Positions 1 through 9,469 of a stretch of 64,000 bases of DNA are shown here, piece after piece (within the stretch, counting starts at the first letter, position 1; the number at the start of each line of letters is the position of its first letter). The stretch is from Leptodactylus fallax (lineage: Eukaryota > Chordata > Amphibia > Anura > Leptodactylidae), in NCBI GenBank assembly GCA_947044405.1, contig CAMRHE010000197.1:1054001-1118000 (forward strand), written 5' to 3'. Under the pieces are notes generated by a model. It saw only the letters and a list, made by a program, of their open reading frames with translations, had not been told where the DNA came from and did no database searches. The position numbers and the translations under genes are program-made.

Positions 1-543
1 AAACAGTGCCCCTATTTGTATAAAACTATCCTCAATGCGTTTCCCCCAGATATAAGCAGGGTTCATCAGGAGAAGGTAAAGATAAAGATAATATCAAGCT
101 TACTGAGATAATTTGCAGTAATAACTGCAGTTCCCAGTGTCCTGATGGTGGACACTGGTACTAAGAGAGCCGACGCCATTCACTGTGTCCTGCCGGGTTA
201 ATAAACCCGTAGCTCCGCCCCCATGACACTCCCCCTCATGACGTCATCGGACCGAGGCTCCGCCCACCTCGTCCGGAGGTTTGTCATGCAGGGGAAAACA
301 GGTTTCCATGGAGAGGAGACGCTGAACAAACAAATGTAAAAAAGAGAAAATGGTGAATGAAAACAAGACTGCAATAAAGTAAATAGAAAAGAACCTTTCA
401 AGATCACAATCAGATTTACTTAAGATAACAAATGCAAAATACAAGTATAAGTCTGTAAGAACGGGTAAATGACTGGACTAGGGAAACATTGATATGTACA
501 CTAATATGTACTAGAGTGGCAAAGATAAACCAGCCACCACAGC
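1..543 (-). repeat. Inverted flanking arm of the PLE
   Basis: This segment is the reverse complement of 4217-4760 at near identity. For example, the start 'aaacagtgcccctatttg' matches the complement of the sequence ending at 4760. The arm probably continues left of the window. At about 543 the sequence switches into the direct pseudo-LTR, so this is the junction between the inverted copy and the main copy. Confidence 0.9.
27..90 (-). ncRNA. Hammerhead ribozyme-like motif, inverted PLE arm
   Basis: On the minus strand the core box CTGATGA (69-63) is followed by a short CCC/GGG helix and by GAAA (43-40). The predicted cleavage triplet is ATT (36-34). Stem III is weaker than in the plus-strand copy because 39 and 36 do not pair. 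Hammerhead motifs with very short stem III are known in PLEs and are thought to act as dimers. Activity is inferred only. Confidence 0.65.
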
Positions 544-784
544 TGAACACTTAGTTTAGCTGTTTTTCAAACAGAGGCTTTATGGATATTGTGAAAGCTA
601 CTTATGTGCTGTTGTCTGCTTAATGCCATATGCAGCAACAATACAGACGTCATTTTCTTTGTAGTGCATTGTACACTTTTTAATCAGATTATTAAAGGTT
701 ATATTTTAGGTATTAGTGCTAGTTTGTTATTTTTTCTCTTTGATAGTATATTTGAGCACGTTTAGTTACTCTACATTTGTTTAC
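544..784 (+). repeat. 5' pseudo-LTR of the PLE (direct repeat)
   Basis: It matches 5319-5560 in direct orientation with one T-run length difference. It ends 'ctacatttgtttac' in both copies and is followed here by the ORF1 region. It probably holds the promoter, although no TATA box was verified. Confidence 0.88.
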
Positions 785-854
785 TTCTTTAAGTTGTGTC
801 CTTGTGACAGTTAGAGTTTTTCTATCATATATTATTTATTATATCTTTAATATA

Positions 855-1652
855 ATGACAGGTTTTCTATCTTCTAATTTCAATCCTGAAAGTTGGTTGG
901 AAGAAGCCAAGAATGTATTTTCAGAAAGAGAACTATCACAGTCAGACCATATTACATCTATAAAGGAGTGTTTCAAGATCCTTACTAAAACATATAGGGA
1001 ATATGTCAGTTCATGGTGGGAGCTACAGGGTTTAAGAAATTATTTTGATAATAAAATTATCCCTAGAGGATTGAGAAATCCGGTATTGCCTGCCAAAAGA
1101 ATTAGATCTAAGGAATTAAATATTAAATGGGAGAAAGAAGTTACAGAATCTTCATTACGTTTAATTACCCTGCTTATTGAGGAGGAAGGATACAATCTGC
1201 AGAAACTCTCTATCTCACTAAAAGATACTATTGAGAAAGCTAGAAGTTTTTCATCAGACCCAGATTTTGTTAAGAAGGAACGTGAACTCCAATTGAATAT
1301 AGAGAAATATACTAATCTTATTAAATCCAGAAAACATTACCAATTCCAACGAGATTTATTGGAGTTCAAAGAAAATAGAGCCTATATTGGCTTATCCAAT
1401 TCTAGGGCTGTTAGTGACATTTCGTCTAGTGAAGGGGAATTATCAGATGTGGAACGGTCCACCCGTCCCAAAACATCGTTTAATAGAGGACGAGGTAGAG
1501 TTACATCAGTATTTAATAGAAATAGGGGACGTAGCTCTAGAACTGACTTTGGACCTACAAATTTGATATCTGACCCACAAGGGGGTTTTTTATCCCAAGG
1601 TCCCCCCATTACTCAGTATTTTCTGAGAACACAACCGGATCAGAATCAATGA
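855..1652 (+). CDS. PLE ORF1, basic RG-rich protein
   Basis: I place the start at the Met codon at 855 (protein begins MTGFLSSNF), giving about 265 residues. The upstream in-frame Met at 777 would add a hydrophobic, unlikely leader. The middle is rich in charged Lys/Glu residues and may form a coiled coil. The C-terminal third is Ser-rich and then Arg/Gly-rich (RGRGRVTS, RNRGRSSR), which suggests nucleic-acid binding. A gag-like role as an RNA chaperone or particle protein is inference. The stop TGA at 1650-1652 overlaps the ORF2 start as ATGA, so the two proteins may be translated by stop-start coupling. I do not recognise a named domain. Confidence 0.75.
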   Translation: MTGFLSSNFNPESWLEEAKNVFSERELSQSDHITSIKECFKILTKTYREYVSSWWELQGLRNYFDNKIIPRGLRNPVLPAKRIRSKELNIKWEKEVTESSLRLITLLIEEEGYNLQKLSISLKDTIEKARSFSSDPDFVKKERELQLNIEKYTNLIKSRKHYQFQRDLLEFKENRAYIGLSNSRAVSDISSSEGELSDVERSTRPKTSFNRGRGRVTSVFNRNRGRSSRTDFGPTNLISDPQGGFLSQGPPITQYFLRTQPDQNQ

Positions 1653-4024
1653 CTGATTTAGGATCGGCTACAAAAAACAGTGACGAGTTACAAGTGATTA
1701 ATTTATCTAATCGAGTGCTTTCTAGAGATGAGATTACAGTACTTTCCTTGGGTCTGTCATATGTTCCAACAACTAATTTTGATCTTTTCACTTGGGTGAA
1801 AGATATTTCCTTGTTTTCCCGAAAATTGCGATGGGCAAAATTTATGGGTTCAGTTAACAAAAGACGATGTGCTGAATTAGGTATACCTTTTGAAGATCTA
1901 GATAACCTGAAGCTCCTGGAAGAACTTTGGGAAGAGGGACAAGGTATATCAGGACCAGCCCCCCTTACAGATCTTCACGTAAAAAGCACTGCTGCACCAC
2001 CTGTCATGGATACTAGTGTAATAGATGTATTTGAATCCATGGTAGTACAGGCTCTTTCTCAATTATCAAGGGAGAAATTAGCCAGGGGACATAATTTAAG
2101 TGGTGGCGAACTCCGTGCTTTACATGATCTTTCACGTGATGAGACGATTATTATAAAACCTTCAGATAAAGGGGGTAATCTGGTTATCATGGACAGATCA
2201 CAATATGTAGCAATGTGTAATTCCCTTTTGTTGGATCCTGAGACATACAAAATTTTAGATCACGATCCTACCACTAAATTTAAGAGAGAACTTGATGTTA
2301 TTCTATTGAGGGCCCATGAGGCGGGCCTAATTAGTAAGAAGGAATTAACATTCATGTCTACTCCATTTCCAACAACGGCTACTTTTTATAGTTTACCCAA
2401 GATACATAAAGGGTTTCCCCCTTTAAGGGGTCGTCCTATTGTCTCGGGCATAGGAAGCTTAACCCAAGGAGCAAGTGTTTACATTGACAAAATATTGCGA
2501 CCATTTGTCTTAACGCTCCCTTCCTATGCCCGAGACACAATGGATATCTTGAAACGGTTGGAAAATATAACACTACCACCAGGTTCATTTTTGGCATCAA
2601 TTGATGTCGAGGCCTTATACAGTTCAATACCACATGATAAGGGCTGTGAGGCCATTAGACATTTCCTTCAATCTCATACCATCCAATTGGCCCCCCATGG
2701 CGAATTCATCCTAGAGCTCCTTGATTTCGTTTTAAAGAGGAATTTTTTTCTGTTTGACGGGCGCTTCTTCCATCAGCAACGCGGGACCGCTATGGGCAGT
2801 TCAGCTGCGCCCACATATGCTAATTTATTTTTGGGCTGGTGGGAGGAGCGTCTGGTTTTTTCCGATCTCTTTGAGAGGTGGACTGGGATGATTTCGCTAT
2901 GGATAAGGTACATGGATGATGTGCTTATCCTTTGGACAGGCCCCAAAGAAGAGTTCTGGGGCTTTGTTGAGGCCCTCAATGAAAATGACATCAATATGAA
3001 ATTTACTGCGTCAATAGATTCTCACTCAATTACTTTTTTGGACCTTTGCATTATTATTAACGGACAGGGGGATTTGGAAACTTCTTTATACCGTAAAGAG
3101 ACAGCTACAAATAACTTATTAAAATGGGATAGTTTCCATCCAGCCCCCCTCAGGCGGGGAATACCTAAGGGTCAATTCCTTCGTATACGTAGGAATTGTT
3201 CTAATTTGGATGATTTTCATGTTAAAGCTAAAGAGCTAGAGGGTAGGTTTTACGAACGAGGATATCCAACGTCTGTCCTCAAAGTAGCCAAAGAGATGGC
3301 AGTTCGTAGTGATCATACCACTTTACTTACCCCTAAGATTAAACCAAAGGATATACATGCTATCCGCCTGATAGGGAATTATGACCATGGAGCTAAGGGT
3401 GTCATGGAAATACTCAAATCCTATTGGAACATATTAACAATTGATCCAGATGTAAGAGAATTAATTAGTCAACATCCCTCTGTTACTTATCGCAGAGGTC
3501 AGAATTTGGGTAATTTGCTAACACATAGCCACTTTACACCCCGCTCTGCGGCTAGCACTTGGCTGGATAAGAGTGTCCCTGTTGGGACCTTCAAATGTGG
3601 CTCATGCAAGGCATGTGACTACATCTTGAAAGGGGACACTATTCCTATTGTCTCTACTGGTAAGAAACATCTTACTAAACAGTTCATCAACTGTAGGACC
3701 ACTGGTGTGATCTATGTGGCCACATGCCCCTGTCCGTTAAATTACGTAGGTAAAACTATACGAGAATTTAGACGCAGAATACTTGACCATGTAGGCTATA
3801 TCACACGGAGAGAAGATCGCACCCTCTCTACCCATGTATGGGAATATCATGGAGGTGACCCTAAGTCTCTGACCTTTCAAGGTATAGAACGAGTATGTCC
3901 CCCAATGAGAGGTGGTAACTGGGATCGGTTGATCCTACAACCTGAGACCAGGCGTATTTTTCAATTTCAGAGTGTGAAACCTAAAGGCCTGAATGATTCA
4001 CTCTCTTTTGCATCATTTATATAA
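1649..4024 (+). CDS. PLE ORF2: reverse transcriptase and GIY-YIG endonuclease
   Basis: This is an intact 791-residue polyprotein. The reverse transcriptase occupies about residues 170-480: SLPKIHKGFPPLRGRPIVSG is typical of the PLE/telomerase-like group, motif A is DVEALYSSIPHDKG, motif B is QQRGTAMGSSAAPTYANLF, motif C is YMDDVLIL with both catalytic Asp, and FLDL follows. A linker carries KCGSCKACDY, a likely zinc-binding Cys cluster. The C-terminal nuclease (about 680-760) shows VIYVATCPCPLNYVGKT with the two signature Tyr segments, a downstream Arg cluster (REFRRRILDH) and a candidate catalytic Glu in HVWEYHGGD. The enzyme would copy element RNA at a nick made by its own nuclease in the nucleus. 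No stop or frameshift is seen, so it may encode active protein. Confidence 0.93.
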   Translation: MTDLGSATKNSDELQVINLSNRVLSRDEITVLSLGLSYVPTTNFDLFTWVKDISLFSRKLRWAKFMGSVNKRRCAELGIPFEDLDNLKLLEELWEEGQGISGPAPLTDLHVKSTAAPPVMDTSVIDVFESMVVQALSQLSREKLARGHNLSGGELRALHDLSRDETIIIKPSDKGGNLVIMDRSQYVAMCNSLLLDPETYKILDHDPTTKFKRELDVILLRAHEAGLISKKELTFMSTPFPTTATFYSLPKIHKGFPPLRGRPIVSGIGSLTQGASVYIDKILRPFVLTLPSYARDTMDILKRLENITLPPGSFLASIDVEALYSSIPHDKGCEAIRHFLQSHTIQLAPHGEFILELLDFVLKRNFFLFDGRFFHQQRGTAMGSSAAPTYANLFLGWWEERLVFSDLFERWTGMISLWIRYMDDVLILWTGPKEEFWGFVEALNENDINMKFTASIDSHSITFLDLCIIINGQGDLETSLYRKETATNNLLKWDSFHPAPLRRGIPKGQFLRIRRNCSNLDDFHVKAKELEGRFYERGYPTSVLKVAKEMAVRSDHTTLLTPKIKPKDIHAIRLIGNYDHGAKGVMEILKSYWNILTIDPDVRELISQHPSVTYRRGQNLGNLLTHSHFTPRSAASTWLDKSVPVGTFKCGSCKACDYILKGDTIPIVSTGKKHLTKQFINCRTTGVIYVATCPCPLNYVGKTIREFRRRILDHVGYITRREDRTLSTHVWEYHGGDPKSLTFQGIERVCPPMRGGNWDRLILQPETRRIFQFQSVKPKGLNDSLSFASFI

Positions 4025-4216
4025 TTATGGTTTCATCTGCATTTTACATCTATTTAGTCTGTTTATATAGCAATATTAGTTTTCATTCAACTTTATGGTT
4101 TATTATTATGCTTTACCCAAATATTTTTTGTTTATTTTACTGATGTTTTACATCCTTGGGTATTTCTCTATATGGATGGGATATAACAATTAAAACAGTA
4201 CATAATTTTATGCACT

Positions 4217-4760
4217 GCTGTGGTGGCTGGTTTATCTTTGCCACTCTAGTACATATTAGTGTACATATCAATGTTTCCCTAGTCCAGTCATTTACCCGTT
4301 CTTACAGACTTATACTTGTATTTTGCATTTGTTATCTTAAGTAAATCTGATTGTGATCTTGAAAGGTTCTTTTCTATTTACTTTATTGCAGTCTTGTTTT
4401 CATTCACCATTTTCTCTTTTTTTACATTTGTTTGTTCAGCGTCTCCTCTCCATGGAAACCTGTTTTCCCCTGCATGACAAACCTCCGGACGAGGTGGGCG
4501 GAGCCTCGGTCCGATGACGTCATGAGGGGGAGTGTCATGGGGGCGGAGCTACGGGTTTATTAACCCGGCGGGACACAGTGAATGGCGTCGGCTCTATTAG
4601 TACCAGTGTCCACCATCAGGACACTGGGAACTGCAGTTATTACTGCAAATTATCTCAGTAAGCTTGATATTATCTTTATCTTTACCTTCTCCTGATGAAC
4701 CCTGCTTATCTCTGGGGGAAATGCGTTGAGGATAGTTTTATACAAATAGGGGCACTGTTT
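4217..4760 (+). repeat. PLE 3' arm, inverted partner of 1-543
   Basis: The reverse complement of this stretch forms the left flank of the element. Together the arms could form a hairpin of over 500 bp in a read-through transcript. The arm contains the plus-strand hammerhead motif. Confidence 0.88.
4672..4740 (+). ncRNA. Hammerhead ribozyme-like motif in the PLE 3' region
   Basis: CTGATGA sits at 4692-4698 and GAAA at 4718-4721, separated by helix II (CCC with GGG) closed by an A-G pair. Stem III is the near-palindrome ATGCGT (4721-4726), too short for a monomer loop but suited to dimer pairing. The cleavage triplet is GTT and cleavage is predicted after 4727. Stem I starts with CTC (4689-4691) against GAG (4728-4730). 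Minimal hammerheads of this kind are established in PLEs. In vitro activity is not known here. Confidence 0.78.
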
Positions 4761-4935
4761 ACATTGCTAAAGCCTCTTAGAGGATAGCTTTAACAAACGG
4801 GCTGTGTTTATTTTGAGATAAGCCTCTTAGAGGATAGCTATATACATACAGGGGCTGTGTGGACATTGTTATAAACCTCTTAGAGGATATCTTTATACAA
4901 ACAAGGGCTGTGTTTACATTTTGTTAAGCCTCTTA
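4728..4935 (+). repeat. ~52-bp tandem units with mini-palindrome
   Basis: The motif GAGGATA recurs at 4728, 4780, 4830 and 4883 (spacing 52, 50 and 53). From the second unit on it forms part of CCTCTTAGAGG, a small perfect palindrome. Units share 'ggggctgtgtttacattg'. A decayed unit follows at about 4927. Confidence 0.85.
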
Positions 4936-5362
4936 AGATAGATCTATTCAAACAGGGGCTCTATTGACCTTGTGATAAAGCCACTCACATGCTGCTGATT
5001 ATTGAACACTTAGTTTAGCTGTTTTTCAAACAGAGGCTTTATGGAGGATAGTTTTATACAAATAGGGGCTCTGTTTACATTGCTAAAGCCTCTTAGAGGA
5101 TAGCTTTAACAAACGGGCTGTGTTTATTTTGAGATAAGCCTCTTAGAGGATAGCTATAGACAAACAGGGGCTGTGTGGACATTGTTATAAACCTCTTAGA
5201 GGATATCTTTATACAAACAAGGGCTGTGTTTACATTTTGTTAAGCCTCTTAAGATAGATCTATTCAAACAGGGGCTCTATTGACCTTGTGATAAAGCCAC
5301 TCACATGCTGCTGATTATTGAACACTTAGTTTAGCTGTTTTTCAAACAGAGGCTTTATGGAT
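4731..5362 (+). repeat. 316-bp tandem duplication in the PLE 3' region
   Basis: The block 4731-5046 is repeated at 5047-5362, both beginning 'gatagttttatacaaatagg'. The two copies differ by only a few bases, which indicates a recent unequal exchange. The second copy runs on into the 3' pseudo-LTR. Confidence 0.9.
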
Positions 5363-5560
5363 ATTGTGAAAGCTACTTATGTGCTGTTGTCTGCTTAATG
5401 CCATATGCAGCAACAATACAGACGTCATTTTCTTTGTAGTGCATTGTACACTTTTTAATCAGATTATTAAAGGTTATATTTTAGGTATTAGTGCTAGTTT
5501 GTTATTTTTTTCTCTTTGATAGTATATTTGAGCACGTTTAGTTACTCTACATTTGTTTAC
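5319..5560 (+). repeat. 3' pseudo-LTR of the PLE
   Basis: Direct copy of 544-784. The match ends after 'ctacatttgtttac', after which unrelated DNA begins ('aaatttatatcag'). This marks the right end of the recognisable element. Confidence 0.88.
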
Positions 5561-5574
5561 AAATTTATATCAGA

Positions 5575-5800
5575 GGCAAAACAGTGAAAAAACGGCGGTT
5601 TGGCACTTTTGATTTTTTTTTTCCCACTACGGCGTTTACCGTATGGGAAAAATATTTTTATAGATTTGTAGACCGGATGTTTTCGGACACAGGGATACCT
5701 AATGTGTATGTGTTTCACAGTATTTAACTACTTTTATATGTGTTCTAGGGAAAGTGGGGTGATTTGAACTTTTAATTTTTTTAATTTTTTTTTTTTAGAT
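5575..5800. repeat. Dispersed repeat tail, low complexity end
   Basis: The stretch contains 'ctacggcgtttaccgtatgg' and 'cacagggatacctaatgtg', which I remember as parts of a widespread amphibian repeat, followed by T-rich DNA. The family name is not certain and no coding sequence is visible. Confidence 0.45.
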
Positions 5801-5828
5801 TTTTTTTGTACTTTTTTTATGTTTTATG

Positions 5829-6178
5829 TATCAATTCCTTACAGTTTTCTACATCTCTGCTTGGTGTCATTCATTCTGCTTACTTCCGGGGGATAAAAAT
5901 CAGTCCATGGTCATGTGATGAATGCACAGGTGCCACTCGTTATAGTCACAGCACAGTAATCAGACATCTGCCTGGTAACGAGCTATGCACCTGTGTCCAT
6001 CACATGACCATGGTTAGACTTTTATCCACTAGAAGTAACAGAATGAATGACAGCAAGCAGAGATCTAGAAAACTGTGAGGAATTGATACAGAAAATATAT
6101 TGGAAAATTGTATATCTTTTTATTATATAAACAATAAGATTTGTCTCTCAATATTGGTCTGAAAGTGGCCAACCTTTG
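5829..6178. mobile_element. Palindromic MITE-like element, copy 1
   Basis: The left end 'tatcaattccttacag' pairs with 'ctgtgaggaattgata' near 6088. The inner parts 'ccatggtcatgtgatg' and 'catcacatgaccatgg' also pair, so about 260 bp can fold back. A shared tail ('tattggaaaattgta' to 'tgaaagtggccaa') follows in both copies. A second copy is at 16680-16990. Neither carries a protein. Confidence 0.75.
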
Positions 6179-6465
6179 TTTATTTAAAACACATACTTCC
6201 TCCTCCCTCACTGTGTGTGTTGTCACCTGACTATTGATATGTCTGAAGGGCCTGACTGGCTTAGTTCATTAGCTAGGTCAGCCTCTTTTCTGTCATAGCT
6301 ACTGCTTTTGGAGATGGTACTTTAATCTTTTGGTGAGTGGAGAAACAATGGAAAGCAAAGCGAAGACTATGATGTTATAGAGTTTCAGAGTGTGCTGAAA
6401 GACTCTGTACCTCCTAAGAGCTAGAAAAGTAAGACTACTCAGGTCTCGAATAAAAATTATTATTA
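6179..6465. other. No feature recognised
   Basis: Unique-looking sequence between a MITE and a LINE. It ends in an AT-rich 'attattatt' that may be the LINE target. Confidence 0.4.
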
Positions 6466-6479
6466 TTGGGGGGTGTAGC

Positions 6480-6884
6480 TTGGCATGCTCCAGGCCGGCA
6501 TCAAGTTTTAGCAGCTCTCCCTGGTGCCCTGCCCTAATGGGTGAAATCAACAGCAAAACCCACATAAACCCACATAAAAAAGCAGGTAGGGGACCCTACT
6601 CCCTCCCTGTGATAGGAGGGTTCTATTTCCAATTACTTCACTTCATCCCCTTCACTTCAATTAGCGATGCTCAGTCAGAATCTGACCTCTCCTTAGGGGA
6701 TGAAGCGGAGCCACCTGTCACCTGTAGGAAGATGCCAAGGGCGCATTCTGCATCCACAGCCAGCTGTCTTGTGCAGCTTCCCTTTCCATTTTTCCAGACC
6801 TCTCCAGACATACCCGGCACCAGCAAGCAGTTGGTGATCCGTGACCCGAGCCCACAAAGATCCCAGAGGCCTCACTGTAGATAA
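6480..6884 (+). pseudogene. Possible LINE 5' region or ORF1 remnant
   Basis: An open stretch of 134 codons near the LINE start, rich in Ser and Pro, without a coiled coil or RRM that I can see. It may be a 5' UTR reading frame or the relic of ORF1. It is far shorter than a normal L1 ORF1. Confidence 0.25.
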
Positions 6885-7323
6885 GGCTGGCTCCAGACCA
6901 TGATTGTCCGACTTGAACTGTCTTCAGCCAGGTGACGCTCCCTTGCTGGACTTTAACTCTTACTTGTTCTATTGCTTCCTAATTTGCCCAAACTTACAAG
7001 TTTTCATTATTGTGTATTCATTGCTGTTCACCCATCCACATTTCTCTTCAGTTGCTTCTCTATATGGGCCGGGTTAGCTTCTATTTCCTCTAGTTTGTTT
7101 TTTATTTTTCTCTCACTACCACTTGCCTGGCACGTATCCTGCCTTCTACCTCTCCACATAGTGAGGATCCCGCTGTGTGGGACCGCCTGGAGACTTGTGC
7201 TCCCACCTGGTAGTCCCATCGAGGGCATTCTCCTCATCTCCTTGGTCTATTCTACATACTCCTCACTTCTCTCTCCTTGTTACGTAGCCTTCATCCACTT
7301 CGCCCCCCCTCCCCCTATTTCAC

Positions 7324-8344
7324 ATGGCAGACATCACCATTTTGTCCCTTAATGTTAAGGGGTTAAATGCTCCTGAGAAGCGTTCCCAGATCCTATATGA
7401 TGCTCACAAGCGCAGGGTCCACATTGTTTGTCTGCAAGAGACTCATTTTCTTGTGGCTCGCATGCCCACAATCAAGAACTGCTACTTCCCCCTCTGGTCA
7501 CATAGCAGTAGCGCCCAGGGTAAGACTAAGGGAGTGGCTATTTTTTTCTATAAAAATCTCCCAGTCAAGGTTTTGGATTCCCAGGTAGACCCGGATGCCA
7601 CATTCCTATTTCTCATCTGTGAAATTTTGGGTGTAGTGTATACGATAGCTAATCTATACTCCCCCAACTATAACCAGATCCTCTTCCTTATCTTTTGCCT
7701 GAGGTCGCCTCATCTTATGTGGTGACTTCAACCTCGCTATTAAACCGCTTCTTGACACATCTGGCGGCAGAAAACAAGTACCTTGTAACGCCCTGTAATT
7801 CTGTAAACTTCTGCACTCTATGTTGCTGTGTGATGCCTGGCATATTTTTCACCCCGCAGACAAAGACTTTACCTTTCATTTCCATCCCCACAACTCTCAT
7901 AGTAGGATAGACTATGTTTTCATCTCCCACTCGCTTCTGCCCCAAGTCTCTGAGGCTAGGATAGGTACAGCCTTTCTTTCTGACCACTTTCTTGTCTCGT
8001 GCTTGCTCAAGCTTCTTCCTCCTGGACCGCTCTCTGCCTCTTGGAGGTTAAATGAGTCGCTCTTGCTCTATGCTCAGTGCCTGGTTGATCTCAAACTCAC
8101 AATCTCTAATTTTGTGGTTGATCATTCTAGTGATACCACTGCTCCCCCTATACAGTGGGAAGCCCTTAAATGTGTCCTCCGAGGAGTACTGATGAAACGC
8201 AGAGCTAGGCTCAAGAGAGATGCATGGTTGAAACTCAGCTCTTCTACAAGACTTAGCCTTGGAGGCCCAGCACAAACAAACCCTTCAAGAATCTACTCTG
8301 ACCTCTGTGACTGCTACCCGCCAAGAGATCAGGTCCTTGCTTGA
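7324..8344 (+). pseudogene. LINE ORF2 endonuclease domain, broken
   Basis: Starts MADITILSLNVKGLNAPEK and continues with CLQETHF, the conserved Gln-Glu-Thr-His of APE nucleases. After a frame change near 7720 it shows SRIDYVFIS and LSDHFLVSC, the Asp-His catalytic end of the domain. Such a nuclease nicks T-rich target DNA to prime reverse transcription. At least one frameshift separates the two parts, so no active enzyme is made. Confidence 0.85.
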
Positions 8345-8459
8345 GCACAAGCAACAGCGACTCTGTCAGCTATGTCAGCGCTCATTCTATGAATGGGGTA
8401 ACAAGGTGGGTTCTCTTATAGCATGAGCAGTTCGGGAGCGACAGGCTACCACACATGTT

Positions 8460-9380
8460 ATGGTCATCAAACGCCCTTCAGATAATACCTTCCATCTCAC
8501 TGCAGACATAGCGGCGGCGTTTTGTGACTACTATGTGTCCTTCTACAACCTCCTTCTTTCTCCCCCTCACACTTCTAACCTGAAACCTGATCAACTGCTC
8601 TCCCTTTCCCAGTACATATCTGACAGGGCCCTCCCATCTCTGGAGCTGGATGATATTGCCCATCAGAAAACATCCTTCAGTCCCCAGGAACTTGAACTGG
8701 GAATTTCGATGTTTCCGACAGACAAGAGTCCAGGTCTGGATGGCTTCATGGCTCGTTTCTACAAAACCCTGCAATCTGACCTCGCTCCCATTCTGCTGCG
8801 GACTTTTATCTCGCCAGATACCCCCTTCCCTCCCTCCTTCCTCCATGCCCATATCTCTGTATAGCCCAAGGAGGATAAGGACCCACTGCTCTGCCCCAGT
8901 TATAGGCCTATTTCCCTTATTATCATTGATGCAAAACTCTACGCTAAGCTTCTTGCAAACAGATTGGATCACCATCTGGAGGATCTCTCGCACCTCAACC
9001 ACGTGGGCTTTACACCCCATAGGGAGGACTGGGATAATACCTTGAAGGCCATTTCTGCGATCCATTACGCTCAACGCTCACACACCCCTATGATGTTGCT
9101 ATCAATGAATGCAGAGAAGGCCTTTGATAGGGTCGACTGGAAGTTTCTAGTGGCCACTCTCTCCCAAATAGGCCTAGGTCCTACTATCATCACCCGTATT
9201 CGAGCCCTCTGTGACTCCCCATAAGCAAAAGTACAGGTCAATGGTGCCCTTTTCTCCCCACTCACCATCCATAATGGTACTGCACAGGGTTGCCCTCTCT
9301 CCCCGATGTTGTACGCCTTAGTCATCGTGCATCTCCTCATGGCGATTCATCGCAACCAGAACATACGAGGTCTGTGTTCA
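8460..9380 (+). pseudogene. LINE ORF2 reverse transcriptase domain, broken
   Basis: Pieces in different frames show DKSPGLDGFMARFYK (the conserved PGxDG box), then KLLANRLDHHLEDL, then AEKAFDRVDWKFL with the catalytic Asp of motif A, then GTAQGCPLSPMLY, the motif B box. The YADD box is not recognisable; the sequence after 9380 is disrupted. Stops near 8862 and 9222 break the frame. Confidence 0.87.
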
Positions 9381-9469
9381 TAATCTCCACTTTAAAATAT
9401 TTTTTTACTTTTTATCACTCAGCAACTTCTATCCCGTCTCTCTTCCGCTTCTTATAGTTACTATAGTAA

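Larger units (their letters stand above)
1..5560 (+). mobile_element. Penelope-like retroelement, two-ORF, near complete
   Basis: The element has two open ORFs (855-1652 and 1649-4024). The second carries a reverse transcriptase followed by a GIY-YIG endonuclease, the hallmark pair of Penelope-like elements. A direct pseudo-LTR is seen at 544-784 and 5319-5560. The left flank 1-543 is the reverse complement of 4217-4760, a typical PLE arrangement in which a second copy is joined in inverted orientation. A hammerhead-ribozyme motif occurs in each arm, as known for PLEs. The left boundary lies outside the window and no target-site duplication could be checked. The subgroup (Neptune, Poseidon or other) cannot be fixed by eye. 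Because the ORFs are unbroken, the insertion is probably recent. Confidence 0.9.

Noticed and set aside
7028..7237. Minus-strand frame with Lys/Glu-rich end as a coiled-coil protein
   Set aside because: It lies inside the LINE 5' part on the wrong strand.
8478..9074. 198-codon minus-strand frame
   Set aside because: Antisense shadow of the LINE reverse transcriptase.
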